A DNA stretch of 25,928 nt from UBA3775 sp964625275 (lineage in GTDB: Bacteria; Bacillota; Clostridia; Lachnospirales; Lachnospiraceae): contig CAZVBH010000027.1 of NCBI GenBank assembly GCA_964625275.1, forward strand, positions 1-25,928, in the 5' to 3' direction. Position numbers and translations under genes: made by a program. A model generated the notes under the pieces. The model worked only from the letters and a program-made list of their open reading frames with translations. It ran no database searches and was not told the origin of the DNA. Below are positions 15,274 through 23,253 of this stretch, piece after piece (position 1 is the first letter of the stretch; each line of letters starts with the position of its first letter).

Positions 15274-16218
15274 TCACTCTGCCTCATCAACTAAATCATA
15301 ATTATAGGTAAGGAAGTCACTGCAAGGAAGAGTTTTATAGTAATCCAGAGTATCTCCTTCAACTGTTATATACACACTGCTAATTCCCGGAACTGAAGTA
15401 AGTGTATTTACAATAGAATATACTGTAATGTTCTCAGGAACAGCATCCAGATAATCCAAAAAATCTGATGAAAGATTTACATAGCATACCTTGTCCTTAG
15501 TAACTATGTTGAGAATTTTAGTATTTGAAGGAATAGCACGCGAGAGCCCCTCAGAGTCAAGAGGTCCGTTAAGCAGCTCTGTTAAAATAGTCTGCTCATC
15601 AGTATACATACCATTCACTTTGACAGTACGCGTAATTTTAGTAAGTGAAGTCATACTATCATCTGGGAAATATAATGTAACTTCTACGGTGCTATTATCT
15701 TCATTTACATCATACAAAAATGTATCGTCAGTCATTCTGCCAATAACCTGATTATTTATTGTAAGTTCGGTTTCATCAACATAAAAAGAGACTGACTGTA
15801 CACCTGAAATCTGACAAAGACTTTCAACAATTGCCGCTCTACAGAGTACCTCGTCAGTAACAGCAAGATTATAATATTCACTTCCAAAGTAGAGAAAAAC
15901 CTGCTTTTCGTTATAGCTCCAATCATTTAGAGTTACATCCTCTGGGAATGGTGAAGCAAGACCTTCACCCTCGAAGCTCTTTAAAGCATTAATAATCTCT
16001 TCCACCCTATCCTCTGTGTTGGGAGAAGTGAACTCATAGGCCTGCTTAACTAATTCCATATTAGTCGAATCAACAACAACAATAAAGCTGTCATTATCTT
16101 TGGTTAAAGCTTTGTCCTTCTTGCCGGATAATGAACATGAAGTGCATAAAAAAGCGATAAGAAGACACAGCATTAGTGCTGAAATATTCTTTTTATTAAA
16201 AATGTAAGTACATTTCAT
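15274..16218 (-). CDS. GerMN-domain lipoprotein
   Basis: A 314-residue predicted lipoprotein. The signal sequence (NISALMLCLLIAFLCTSC) ends in a lipobox-like C28, with a cysteine also at 25. Two GerMN domains follow, at about 55-170 and 185-295, recognisable by VFLYFGSEYYNLAVTDEVLCRAAIVESLCQI (written in pieces: VFLYFGSEYYN, LCRAAIVESLC) and LYFPDD, LLNGP, AIPSNTKIL, VCYVNLSSDFLD. GerMN proteins include B. subtilis GerM (sporulation and germination) and the LpqB lipoprotein that works with the MtrAB two-component system. It lies 45 bases after the histidine kinase gene, so a link to that kinase, by analogy with LpqB-MtrB, is plausible but inferred. Its precise role is unknown. Confidence 0.82.
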   Translation of the reverse strand: MKCTYIFNKKNISALMLCLLIAFLCTSCSLSGKKDKALTKDNDSFIVVVDSTNMELVKQAYEFTSPNTEDRVEEIINALKSFEGEGLASPFPEDVTLNDWSYNEKQVFLYFGSEYYNLAVTDEVLCRAAIVESLCQISGVQSVSFYVDETELTINNQVIGRMTDDTFLYDVNEDNSTVEVTLYFPDDSMTSLTKITRTVKVNGMYTDEQTILTELLNGPLDSEGLSRAIPSNTKILNIVTKDKVCYVNLSSDFLDYLDAVPENITVYSIVNTLTSVPGISSVYITVEGDTLDYYKTLPCSDFLTYNYDLVDEAE

Positions 16219-16263
16219 ATTAGCTTATCTCCTTATCTGTTTATGTTGTTATTGTGTATTCTA

Positions 16264-17715
16264 CTATTGATCCTTAAGATGTACCATTACATTAGTTGTC
16301 TGATAACTTAGTGGCAGTCTGATATTGAAGGTCGTACCCTCATTTTCCTGGCTGAACACCTTTATCTCACCATGATGTAAACGAACAATTTCATTAGCTA
16401 TTGACAATCCAAGACCTGTACCACCTGTCTCTCTGTCACGAGCTTTGTCTATTCTATAAAATCTTTCAAAAATATGATTTAATGAATCCTGTGGTATGCC
16501 AACGCCGGTATCCTCAACTGTAATATAACAGAATTGAGTATCGGCATTTAGTCCAACCCTGACAGTACCCATTTCTTTATTGTATTTAACCGCATTTTCA
16601 CAAATATTCGTGATTGCCATTATAAGCTTATTATCATCAACCTCAGCCGAAATTTCACGATAGCTTTCATATACGACCTTGATATTAAGATTCTCTGCAA
16701 GTGGAGTAACTCTTTTTATGACTACTCCCATAATTTCATTCATACTGCAAAGTGAAATCTTAAGCTTAGTCGTCTTCTTATCCATTCGAACCAGCTCGAG
16801 AAGATCTGAAATTATTTTATTTTCTCTGGTTATTTCCTCATTAATATCACCAAGGAATTCACGATACATTGCAACATCAGCAGTATCCTGCATTAAAAGT
16901 GAATCAGCAAGTACCTTCATTGAAGCCATTGGAGTTTTGAGCTCATGAGATACATTAGAAACAAATTCCTGTTGTGCCTCCTCAGTAGCTCTAACCTTAA
17001 CCATCATATCATTAACTGATCTTGCAATCATTTTGAATTCATAAAGACCTTTTTCTTCAAGTACCGTTTCCGGATGACCTGCTGAAATAAGGGCTGTCTG
17101 TCTTCTCAGCTTCTTAAGAGAAGCTGTTATCATACTTGAAAGTACAAATCCGATAATCAAAACCGTAATGATGATTACTGAGCCAAGTATTAGGAAAAAA
17201 CGACTAAGATAATTGTAAGTCGTAACTTCATTTTCAAGAGAATAGGTAAACAAAATGCAGCCGACATTTATATTTTTTGTATCTGATTTAATGGAACAGG
17301 TATAAATACCCATTTTATTTTCAAAATCAGCTTGGGAAATGTCATTGCCATTAAAGGAATTAAGAACTTCCTTCATAACTGCAGTTTTACCGGTATCCCT
17401 TCCATAGCTGTCATAAATAATTTCTAAAGCGGAATTAACGACGATAATTCGACCATTATAAAGCTCAGCAGCTACATCAAGCTCATTATCAATGGTATCA
17501 TTTGTAGAGTTCAAATAATCTGTAACCTTGAGCTGATTAACAATTCGTGAGCTGTAGGCAGATAAATCATTAGCCTTAAGACTGGCGCAGGAATCCTTAT
17601 ATGCACTTAAGATACTATTAGAAAGTATCAGTGTTATAAGTATTCCCGAAACCAAAAGAATCATAAATATAACAAAATGTAAATTAAATAATCTGGTAAA
17701 TGTTTTCTTAAGCAT
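16264..17715 (-). CDS. Sensor histidine kinase, PhoR/WalK type
   Basis: A 483-residue membrane sensor. Transmembrane segments at about 13-36 and 172-196 enclose an extracellular sensing region of about 135 residues. A HAMP domain follows (about 196-248), then HisKA with FVSNVSHELKTPMASM (phospho-His H257) and a HATPase domain with N box ICENAVKYN (N374), G1 DTGVGIP (D402), the F box FERFYRID and G2 TGGTGLGLSI. All catalytic motifs are intact. I chose ATG 17715, which overlaps the regulator stop by 8 bases. An upstream in-frame ATG at 17760 would add 15 residues lying inside the regulator gene and has no ribosome binding site. No strong ribosome binding site precedes 17715 either, so translation is probably coupled. 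The stimulus is unknown. Confidence 0.9.
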   Translation of the reverse strand: MLKKTFTRLFNLHFVIFMILLVSGILITLILSNSILSAYKDSCASLKANDLSAYSSRIVNQLKVTDYLNSTNDTIDNELDVAAELYNGRIIVVNSALEIIYDSYGRDTGKTAVMKEVLNSFNGNDISQADFENKMGIYTCSIKSDTKNINVGCILFTYSLENEVTTYNYLSRFFLILGSVIIITVLIIGFVLSSMITASLKKLRRQTALISAGHPETVLEEKGLYEFKMIARSVNDMMVKVRATEEAQQEFVSNVSHELKTPMASMKVLADSLLMQDTADVAMYREFLGDINEEITRENKIISDLLELVRMDKKTTKLKISLCSMNEIMGVVIKRVTPLAENLNIKVVYESYREISAEVDDNKLIMAITNICENAVKYNKEMGTVRVGLNADTQFCYITVEDTGVGIPQDSLNHIFERFYRIDKARDRETGGTGLGLSIANEIVRLHHGEIKVFSQENEGTTFNIRLPLSYQTTNVMVHLKDQ

Positions 17716-18415
17716 TATTGTTCTGGAAATAATATCCAACTCCCCACTTAGTATGAACATACTTAGGCTGGCTAGGGTTAGCTTCTATCTTTTCACGAAG
17801 TCTTCTGATATGAACATCTACAGTTCTTTCATCTCCGACGAAATCATAACCCCAAACAAGATAAAGAAGGTCTTCTCTTGAATAAACCTTTCCGGGATGA
17901 GAAACAAGTAAATCTAAAAGATCAAACTCCTTTGCAGTAAGTCCGACCTCCTCGCCATCCATAAATACTCTCTTTGAGTCTCTTTCAATAACAAAACCGG
18001 TAGTTTCAATAACATTAATTGCAGGCTTATCTTCTCTAGCCTCAGATTTTTTTGAATTACGTCTTATAATAGCCTTAATTCTGGCTTTTACCTCAAGAAT
18101 ATTGAAGGGCTTGGTAATATAGTCATCTGCACCATAATCAAGTCCGAGAATCTTATTGATATCCTCACCCTTAGCAGTTAGCATTATAATTGGAACATCA
18201 GAAAAATCCCTTACTTGCTGACAAACTTCAAAACCATTCTTCTTTGGAAGCATTACATCAAGTAGTATACAATCATACTTATTGTGCCTGATTAAATCAA
18301 CTGCTGCTTCACCATCGTAGGCAACACTAACCTCCATACCATCCTGTTCAAGACTGAACTTGATACCTTTAACAATAAGCTTTTCATCATCAACAACTAA
18401 AATTTTTCTGGCCAT
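17708..18415 (-). CDS. OmpR/PhoB-family response regulator
   Basis: A 235-residue regulator partnered with the overlapping histidine kinase. The receiver domain (1-120) has VVDDE (D9, D10), the phosphorylated D53 in ILLDVMLPKKNG, T80 and K102 in DYITKPF. A winged-helix DNA-binding domain (about 135-232) shows LTAKEFDLLDLLVSHPGKVYSREDLL and VDVHIRRLREKIE. The sequence is close to the WalR/PhoP/ResD group, but I cannot name the exact orthologue. The ATG at 18415 follows AGAGGAT. Its operon appears to continue into the kinase and GerMN genes. Confidence 0.93.
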   Translation of the reverse strand: MARKILVVDDEKLIVKGIKFSLEQDGMEVSVAYDGEAAVDLIRHNKYDCILLDVMLPKKNGFEVCQQVRDFSDVPIIMLTAKGEDINKILGLDYGADDYITKPFNILEVKARIKAIIRRNSKKSEAREDKPAINVIETTGFVIERDSKRVFMDGEEVGLTAKEFDLLDLLVSHPGKVYSREDLLYLVWGYDFVGDERTVDVHIRRLREKIEANPSQPKYVHTKWGVGYYFQNNNA

Positions 18416-18442
18416 AATTATCCTCTGTCTAATTATTCTTTA

Positions 18443-18470
18443 ATAATATTTTCAAAGAATTAAATGTAAA
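18443..18470 (-). promoter_or_regulatory. Candidate promoter of the two-component operon
   Basis: TTTACA (18470-18465), a 16-base spacer and TATTAT (18448-18443) on the minus strand, about 28 bases before the regulator start. The region is AT-rich, so the call is tentative. Confidence 0.4.
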
Positions 18471-18579
18471 ACATTCAATTCAAGCTTGCGTATCTTATAC
18501 AAAATTAATTTCATTGAATTCGATTTTTAACTAAATCAAAATCAGTAATTATTGCATATAATTGATTTTAATCAAATCA

Positions 18580-18608
18580 AACAATCAAAAATTTAAAGGA
18601 GTAAAACC
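18580..18608 (-). terminator. Weak candidate terminator after comEA
   Basis: On the minus strand AAAGG, a 7-base loop and CCTTT are followed by AAATTTTTG, a few bases after the comEA stop. The stem has only five pairs, so termination may be partial. Confidence 0.35.
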
Positions 18609-18610
18609 TT

Positions 18611-19312
18611 TTATATAGTTATTTTATCTTTAATATTAGAATAGGTTGAATCTCCAATTCCACTGACATTTGTAATTTCATCAACAGATGAAAATGAACC
18701 ATTCTGTGTTCGATAGTCAATAATTGCCTGTGCTTTGGCATTTCCAATTCCCGGCAGAGTCTTTAGTTCATCGAGGCTCGCAGTATTTATATTTACAAGG
18801 GAGTTTGACACCTTTTCGTCATCTGAGCTATCAGACGAGGTTCCACTTCCCGTTCCTGAATAAAGCTGACTTTCCGGAGTTATTAGTGAAACCTCCGAAA
18901 CCTCTTCTTCACTTGGAACATAAATCTTACTGCCATCTGCCACAATATCTGCCAGATTCAAATAATTTTTAGCCGCAGTATCGAGCATTCCGCCTGCCAT
19001 ATCTATGGCATCTGCTACTCGGCTTCCTTCGGTGAGCTCGTAGACTCCCGGTTCATAAACTTCTCCACATACGTAAGTACTGACAGTACCAGAGGCAGCT
19101 TCTGAATCAGAGCTATTATCAGTCGTGGCAGCTTCCAAATCAGAATTATTATCCTGATTAGAGCCCTGACTGTTTTCTTCAGTTTCCCCTGTTTCCGAGT
19201 CTTCGTTTGTGATGAGGTAATTTTCTTCCTGCTTTTCTCTTTTCTCATAAATAACAATACCAATCAAGCTTGATATTACAAGAATGATTACAAGGAAATA
19301 TTTGTTTTTCAT
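18611..19312 (-). CDS. comEA: ComEA-family DNA receptor with SLBB and helix-hairpin-helix domains
   Basis: A 233-residue protein that in competent Gram-positive bacteria binds incoming double-stranded DNA at the outer face of the membrane and hands it to ComEC. One membrane anchor lies at about 4-21. An acidic Asn/Ser/Glu linker follows (about 25-75), then an SLBB domain (about 77-135, VSTYVCGEVYEPGVYEL...GGM...YVP), a Ser/Gly linker, and a double helix-hairpin-helix domain (171-233) with VNINTASLDELKTLPGIG and VSGIGDSTYSNI. The ATG at 19312 is preferred over one 42 bases upstream because GGGAGG precedes it and the downstream sequence starts with a typical anchor. It has its own promoter. ComEC lies about 3.5 kb downstream on the same strand. 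Confidence 0.92.
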   Translation of the reverse strand: MKNKYFLVIILVISSLIGIVIYEKREKQEENYLITNEDSETGETEENSQGSNQDNNSDLEAATTDNSSDSEAASGTVSTYVCGEVYEPGVYELTEGSRVADAIDMAGGMLDTAAKNYLNLADIVADGSKIYVPSEEEVSEVSLITPESQLYSGTGSGTSSDSSDDEKVSNSLVNINTASLDELKTLPGIGNAKAQAIIDYRTQNGSFSSVDEITNVSGIGDSTYSNIKDKITI

Positions 19313-19358
19313 AAAACCTCCCAAACAAATAATTGCAATCATGTCTGTATCCATTCTT

Positions 19359-19387
19359 ATTTTAGTCTACAATTTGATTGATTACAA
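19359..19387 (-). promoter_or_regulatory. Promoter of comEA
   Basis: TTGTAA (19387-19382), a 17-base spacer and TAAAAT (19364-19359) on the minus strand, with the comEA start about 45 bases downstream. Confidence 0.65.
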
Positions 19388-19431
19388 GAGTAATTTAAAA
19401 TTAATTTCAAAAAAATCAAAGTAGATGTTTT

Positions 19432-19484
19432 AACCTTATCTGAAAAGCCCCGCTTCTTAAGCGAGGTACTTTTCAGATAAAGTT
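19432..19484 (-). repeat. Dispersed palindromic repeat, copy C (second-half type)
   Basis: Matches only the distal part of copy A2: AACCTTA (19432-19438), CTGAAAAG (19440-19447), CCCCGCTT-CTT-AAGCGAGG, CTTTTCAG (19469-19476) and TAAAGTT (19478-19484). The first hairpin is missing or decayed (a weak AAAGTAGATG trace precedes it). It lies between the argD terminator and the comEA promoter. Confidence 0.8.
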
Positions 19485-19514
19485 AAAAAGAGCTGAAGTT
19501 ATACACTTCAGCTC
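19485..19514 (-). terminator. Rho-independent terminator of the arginine operon
   Basis: On the minus strand GAGCTGAAGT, a 5-base loop and ACTTCAGCTC form a perfect 10-pair stem followed by TTTTT, about 18 bases after the argD stop codon. Confidence 0.93.
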
Positions 19515-19531
19515 CGTTATATTTTAGTCTT

Positions 19532-20722
19532 TTACAGCTTAGAAAGCACACCTTCTAAAATTACAATCATTTTATCTACATCTTCATTTGAAATGACCAA
19601 TGGTGGAACAAATCTGATTATGTTTGTTCCGGCAGATATGAGGATAAGTCCTGAATTAATGCAGTCTGCAATTACATCCTTTACATTCATATTAAATTCA
19701 AGACCCTGCATAAGTCCAACGCCTCTGTGATCTGTTATAAAATCATATTTTGCAGCAACTTCATCAAGCTTCTTATAAAGATAATCGCCTACACTCTTTA
19801 CATTTTCAAGGATTTCTTCTTCTTCAAATAATTCAAAAACCTTAGCAACAGCTGCACATACTAGTGGATTTCCACCATAGGTAGTGCCATGATCTCCGGG
19901 CTTAAAGGCTGAAGCCACTTTTTCAGTTGCGCAAAAAGCGCCAACCGGCACACCACAGCCAAGTGCTTTTGCAGTAGTGACGATGTCAGGCTTTACACCA
20001 TACTGTTCATAAGCATACATGGTACCGGTTCTTCCCATACCACACTGAACCTCATCTAAAATCATCACTAAATCATGTTCATCACAAAGCTCTCTGATGC
20101 CTTTGATAAACTCAGGCTTTGCGGGATAAATACCACCCTCGCCCTGAACTGTCTCGAGAATAATTGCAGAGGTTTTCTCATCAATCTGAGAACGTACACT
20201 TTCTAAATCATTAAATTCTGCCCATTTTACTCCACCAATAAGTGGTTCAAAAGGCTCTCTGTATTTCTTTGTTCCTGTAACTGAAAGTGAACCTATACTT
20301 CTACCATGGAAGGAATGTCCCATAGCAATGATTTCACTATCAGCTGCGCCCTTTTTCTCATAGTAATACTTTCTTGCAAGCTTAATGGCACCCTCGTTAG
20401 CTTCTGTACCACTGTTTGTAAAAAATACTCTATCCATTCCTGTAGCCTTCTTCACAGCTGTTGCAGCCTTTGCAGCGGGCTCATTATAATAATAATTTGA
20501 AGTATGAATAAGCTTGTCAATCTGATTTTTGAGTGCATCATTGTACTCTTTGTTATTATAACCGAGTGCAAATACGGCAATACCTGCACAGAAATCAAGA
20601 TATTCCTTGCCATCTGTATCATAAAGATAAACACCATCACCTTTATCAAGGACAATTTGATATCTTCCATAGGTTTTCATTAAAGCTGACTCAGCTTCTG
20701 AAATAATAGCTTTTGTATCCAT
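19532..20722 (-). CDS. argD: Acetylornithine aminotransferase
   Basis: A 396-residue PLP-dependent class III aminotransferase converting N-acetylglutamate semialdehyde to N-acetylornithine with glutamate. Motifs: VFFTNSGTEANEGAIKLARKY for cofactor phosphate binding, FHGRS, LDEVQCGMGRTG (D223) and TTAKALGCGVPVGA with the PLP lysine K252, then GTTYGGNPLVCA. It is last in argC-argJ-argB-argD. The start chosen is ATG 20722 (MDTKAII); an ATG 12 bases upstream overlaps the ribosome binding site GGAGAA. The 176-base gap to argB holds repeat copy D, so the gene may be uncoupled from argB. Succinyl-ornithine or GABA transaminase roles are less likely given the operon. Confidence 0.95.
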   Translation of the reverse strand: MDTKAIISEAESALMKTYGRYQIVLDKGDGVYLYDTDGKEYLDFCAGIAVFALGYNNKEYNDALKNQIDKLIHTSNYYYNEPAAKAATAVKKATGMDRVFFTNSGTEANEGAIKLARKYYYEKKGAADSEIIAMGHSFHGRSIGSLSVTGTKKYREPFEPLIGGVKWAEFNDLESVRSQIDEKTSAIILETVQGEGGIYPAKPEFIKGIRELCDEHDLVMILDEVQCGMGRTGTMYAYEQYGVKPDIVTTAKALGCGVPVGAFCATEKVASAFKPGDHGTTYGGNPLVCAAVAKVFELFEEEEILENVKSVGDYLYKKLDEVAAKYDFITDHRGVGLMQGLEFNMNVKDVIADCINSGLILISAGTNIIRFVPPLVISNEDVDKMIVILEGVLSKL

Positions 20723-20794
20723 AAAATTCTCCATTTATAAAATTAAAAATTAATACATCTAAAAGTAATAATTAGTAACATATAATTATAAAAT

Positions 20795-20855
20795 CAAAGC
20801 GGATATTCCTGGTCCGCTTCTCACTTTTTCTTAACCTTAAAGCTACTTTGAGGCT
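20795..20855 (-). repeat. Dispersed palindromic repeat, copy D
   Basis: AAGCGGA (20797-20803) and TCCGCTT (20813-20819) form the hairpin. AACCTTA (20833-20839) and a degenerate GCTAC-TTT-GAGGC hairpin follow. This copy has lost the GTAG tetranucleotide (GTGA in that position on the minus strand). It lies in the argB-argD gap. Confidence 0.82.
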
Positions 20856-20898
20856 GAATTATAAACTACTAATTATACATTACTGCGTCTTAGTTTAT

Positions 20899-21780
20899 TT
20901 ATTCAAGATCATCATCAATAATAGCTGTTCCGACACCCTTATTAGTAAAGAACTCAAGGAGCAGACAATGAGGACTTCTTCCGTCAATTATATGAACTCT
21001 TGATACACCATTTTTAACTGACTCAATGCAGTTCTTAAGCTTAGGTAACATTCCGCCGCCAATATAGCCATCCTCAATAAGCTTTTCTGCTTCAGTAAGT
21101 GTAAGCTGTGATAAAAGAGTTGAAGGATCCTTAGGATCTTTGTAAACGCCTTCAATGTCAGTGAGGAAAGCGAGCTTTTCTGCACCAAGTGCAGCAGCAA
21201 TTGCACATGCAGCATCATCTGCATTAATATTGTAGGACTGAGAATTCTCATCCATACCAATTGGTGCAATTACAGGAATATAACCATTTTCAATGAGAGT
21301 ATCAATAATATCAGTATTGACAGCAGTAACATTACCTACGAAGCCGATATCCTTGCCATTAGCATATTTTTTCTCACACTGAAGCATTCCACCGTCTTTG
21401 CCACTAATACCCACTGCCTTAACGCCTATCTGCTCAAGCATCTGTACAAGACTCTTATTGACCTTTGAAAGTACCATTTCAGCAACTTCCATTGTTTCGT
21501 CATCTGTCACACGAAGTCCTTCAACAAAAACAGCTTCATGGCCTAAAAGACCTACCCATTTTGAGATTTCCTTTCCGCCACCATGAACAATTACAGGATG
21601 CATACCAACAAGCTTTAAAAGGGCAACATCCTTAATTACATTTAGCTTTAGCTCAGGGTCAAGCATAGCACTTCCGCCATACTTAACTACAACAATTTTA
21701 TTATTAAATTTTTGAATATAAGGCAGAGCCTCAATAAGAGTCTGTGCCTTGAAAATAACATCATCTAAATGTTCTGCCAT
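20899..21780 (-). CDS. argB: Acetylglutamate kinase
   Basis: A 293-residue amino-acid kinase that phosphorylates N-acetylglutamate, the second step of arginine synthesis. Motifs: VVVKYGGSAM and VIVHGGGKEISKW (ATP and substrate glycine-rich loops), VEGLRVTDDETMEV, NADDAACAIAAALGAEKLAFLTDIEGVY, and GGGMLPKLKNCIESV. An N-terminal helix of about 25 residues precedes the core, as in arginine-inhibited hexameric NAGKs, so feedback inhibition by arginine is likely (inference). The ATG at 21780 follows AGGATAGGAT. The gene is 41 bases after argJ. Confidence 0.96.
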   Translation of the reverse strand: MAEHLDDVIFKAQTLIEALPYIQKFNNKIVVVKYGGSAMLDPELKLNVIKDVALLKLVGMHPVIVHGGGKEISKWVGLLGHEAVFVEGLRVTDDETMEVAEMVLSKVNKSLVQMLEQIGVKAVGISGKDGGMLQCEKKYANGKDIGFVGNVTAVNTDIIDTLIENGYIPVIAPIGMDENSQSYNINADDAACAIAAALGAEKLAFLTDIEGVYKDPKDPSTLLSQLTLTEAEKLIEDGYIGGGMLPKLKNCIESVKNGVSRVHIIDGRSPHCLLLEFFTNKGVGTAIIDDDLE

Positions 21781-21821
21781 AATTTATCCTATCCTTTTTA
21801 TATCCAGATAACTAATAATGA

Positions 21822-23057
21822 TTAGCTTCTGTAATCTCCATTAATTTTAACATAGTCATAAGTAAGGTCACAGCCCCAGGCTGTAGCTTTCTCATAACCT
21901 GCCTTAACATCAACCTTTATTGTAACTTCCTTCTGACTAAGCATGTAAGTAGCATATTCCTCAGAATAGTCGATTGCTCTTCCATCCTTAACGAGCTGCA
22001 TCTTCTCTTCTTCGCCATCCTCATTGTCAATTTCAAGATAAATATCTACCATGTCAGGATCAAAATCTGCGCCAGAATAACCAAGTGCACAAAGGATTCT
22101 GCCCCAGTTGGCATCAGAACCAAAAAGAGCTGACTTTACAAGATTTGAGGTAATTACTGACTTACTAAGAAGAACAGCATCCTCCTTAGTCTTTGCATTT
22201 CTTACCTTACATTCCATGAGCTTAGTAGCACCTTCACCATCAGCAGCCATCTTCTTAGCTAATGATTTGCAGACAACCTTAAGTGCTGTCTCAAAATTGT
22301 CATAGTTTTTATCCTTCTTTACAATCTTTTCATTTCCGGCAAGACCGTTTGCAAGAACGATAAAAGTATCATTTGTGGAGGTATCTCTGTCAACACTAAT
22401 CATGTTGAAGGTTTCATTAACAACCTTAGAAACAGCTTCCTGCAAAAGCTTCTGGTCAATATTAATATCAGTTGTCACAACACTAAGCATTGTAGCCATG
22501 TTAGGATGAATCATTCCTGAACCCTTTGCCATACCACCGACATAAATTTCCTGGTCTTCAATTGAGAAGGAAGCTGCTGCCTGCTTTGGAGTTGTATCAG
22601 TTGTCATAATCGCTTCAGTAGCTGAAAGAGCATTTTCCTCAGTAGTTCCAAGACCTGCAACAAGTGAAGGAATTGCCTTCTTAATTACATCCATTGGCAT
22701 TGGCTGCCCAATTACACCTGTGGAACCGGCAAAGAACTGCTCAGGCTCAAGACCAAATGCATCTGCAGCTGATTTTACGAACTCATAATTGTCATTGATT
22801 CCCTGCTCACCCATGCATGCATTGGCAATACCACTATTTAAAATCACACCATGCTTAGCAAGACCATTATTTAAAATTTCCTTACACCATTTTACAGGTG
22901 CAGCCTTTACGAGATTAGTTGTAAATGTACCTGCTGCAATACAAGGAGTCTCACTGTAAACAAGAGCCACATCTTTTTTCTTTTTTCTAATTCCTGCATA
23001 AACACCATTAGCTTTAAAGCCTCTGGCTGTTGTAACGCCACCTTTAATCTTTCTCAT
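21822..23057 (-). CDS. argJ: Arginine biosynthesis bifunctional protein ArgJ (ornithine acetyltransferase / N-acetylglutamate synthase)
   Basis: A 411-residue ArgJ. It moves the acetyl group from N-acetylornithine to glutamate, recycling it, and may also use acetyl-CoA. The proenzyme cuts itself between A188 and T189 in KGSGMIHPNMATML; T189 becomes the nucleophile. Other motifs: VNETFNMISVDRDTSTNDT and GSDANWGRILCALGYSGA. With argJ present, no argE or separate argA is needed in the operon, which fits the gene set seen. Whether it is mono- or bifunctional cannot be read from the sequence. A 194-base gap with repeat copy E separates it from argC. Confidence 0.95.
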   Translation of the reverse strand: MRKIKGGVTTARGFKANGVYAGIRKKKKDVALVYSETPCIAAGTFTTNLVKAAPVKWCKEILNNGLAKHGVILNSGIANACMGEQGINDNYEFVKSAADAFGLEPEQFFAGSTGVIGQPMPMDVIKKAIPSLVAGLGTTEENALSATEAIMTTDTTPKQAAASFSIEDQEIYVGGMAKGSGMIHPNMATMLSVVTTDINIDQKLLQEAVSKVVNETFNMISVDRDTSTNDTFIVLANGLAGNEKIVKKDKNYDNFETALKVVCKSLAKKMAADGEGATKLMECKVRNAKTKEDAVLLSKSVITSNLVKSALFGSDANWGRILCALGYSGADFDPDMVDIYLEIDNEDGEEEKMQLVKDGRAIDYSEEYATYMLSQKEVTIKVDVKAGYEKATAWGCDLTYDYVKINGDYRS

Positions 23058-23186
23058 TTCTTACTCTACCTTTCCATTTATAATCATAATATTAGCTTAC
23101 AAATGTATTATAATTCAATTGTCTGCTATGGCAAAGTTAATATTAAAGATATTTGCCATAGATTTATATTTAAAAAAAATTATTAA

Positions 23187-23253
23187 AACGGATAATTGCA
23201 ATTCGCTTCACTACTAGCTCATAACCTTAATGCCACTTCTAAGCTTTAAGGTT
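23187..23253 (-). repeat. Dispersed palindromic repeat, copy E
   Basis: A degenerate first hairpin (AACGGAT...ATTCGCTT, 23187-23207) preceded on the minus strand by GTAG, then AACCTTA (23223-23229) and TAAGGTT (23247-23253) closing a short structure. The terminal TAAGGTT supplies the first bases of the argC stop codon (TAA, 23254-23252). Confidence 0.78.

Noticed and set aside
20452..20670. Minus-strand open frame inside argD
   Set aside because: A different-frame shadow of a clearly conserved aminotransferase gene with no start signals of its own.
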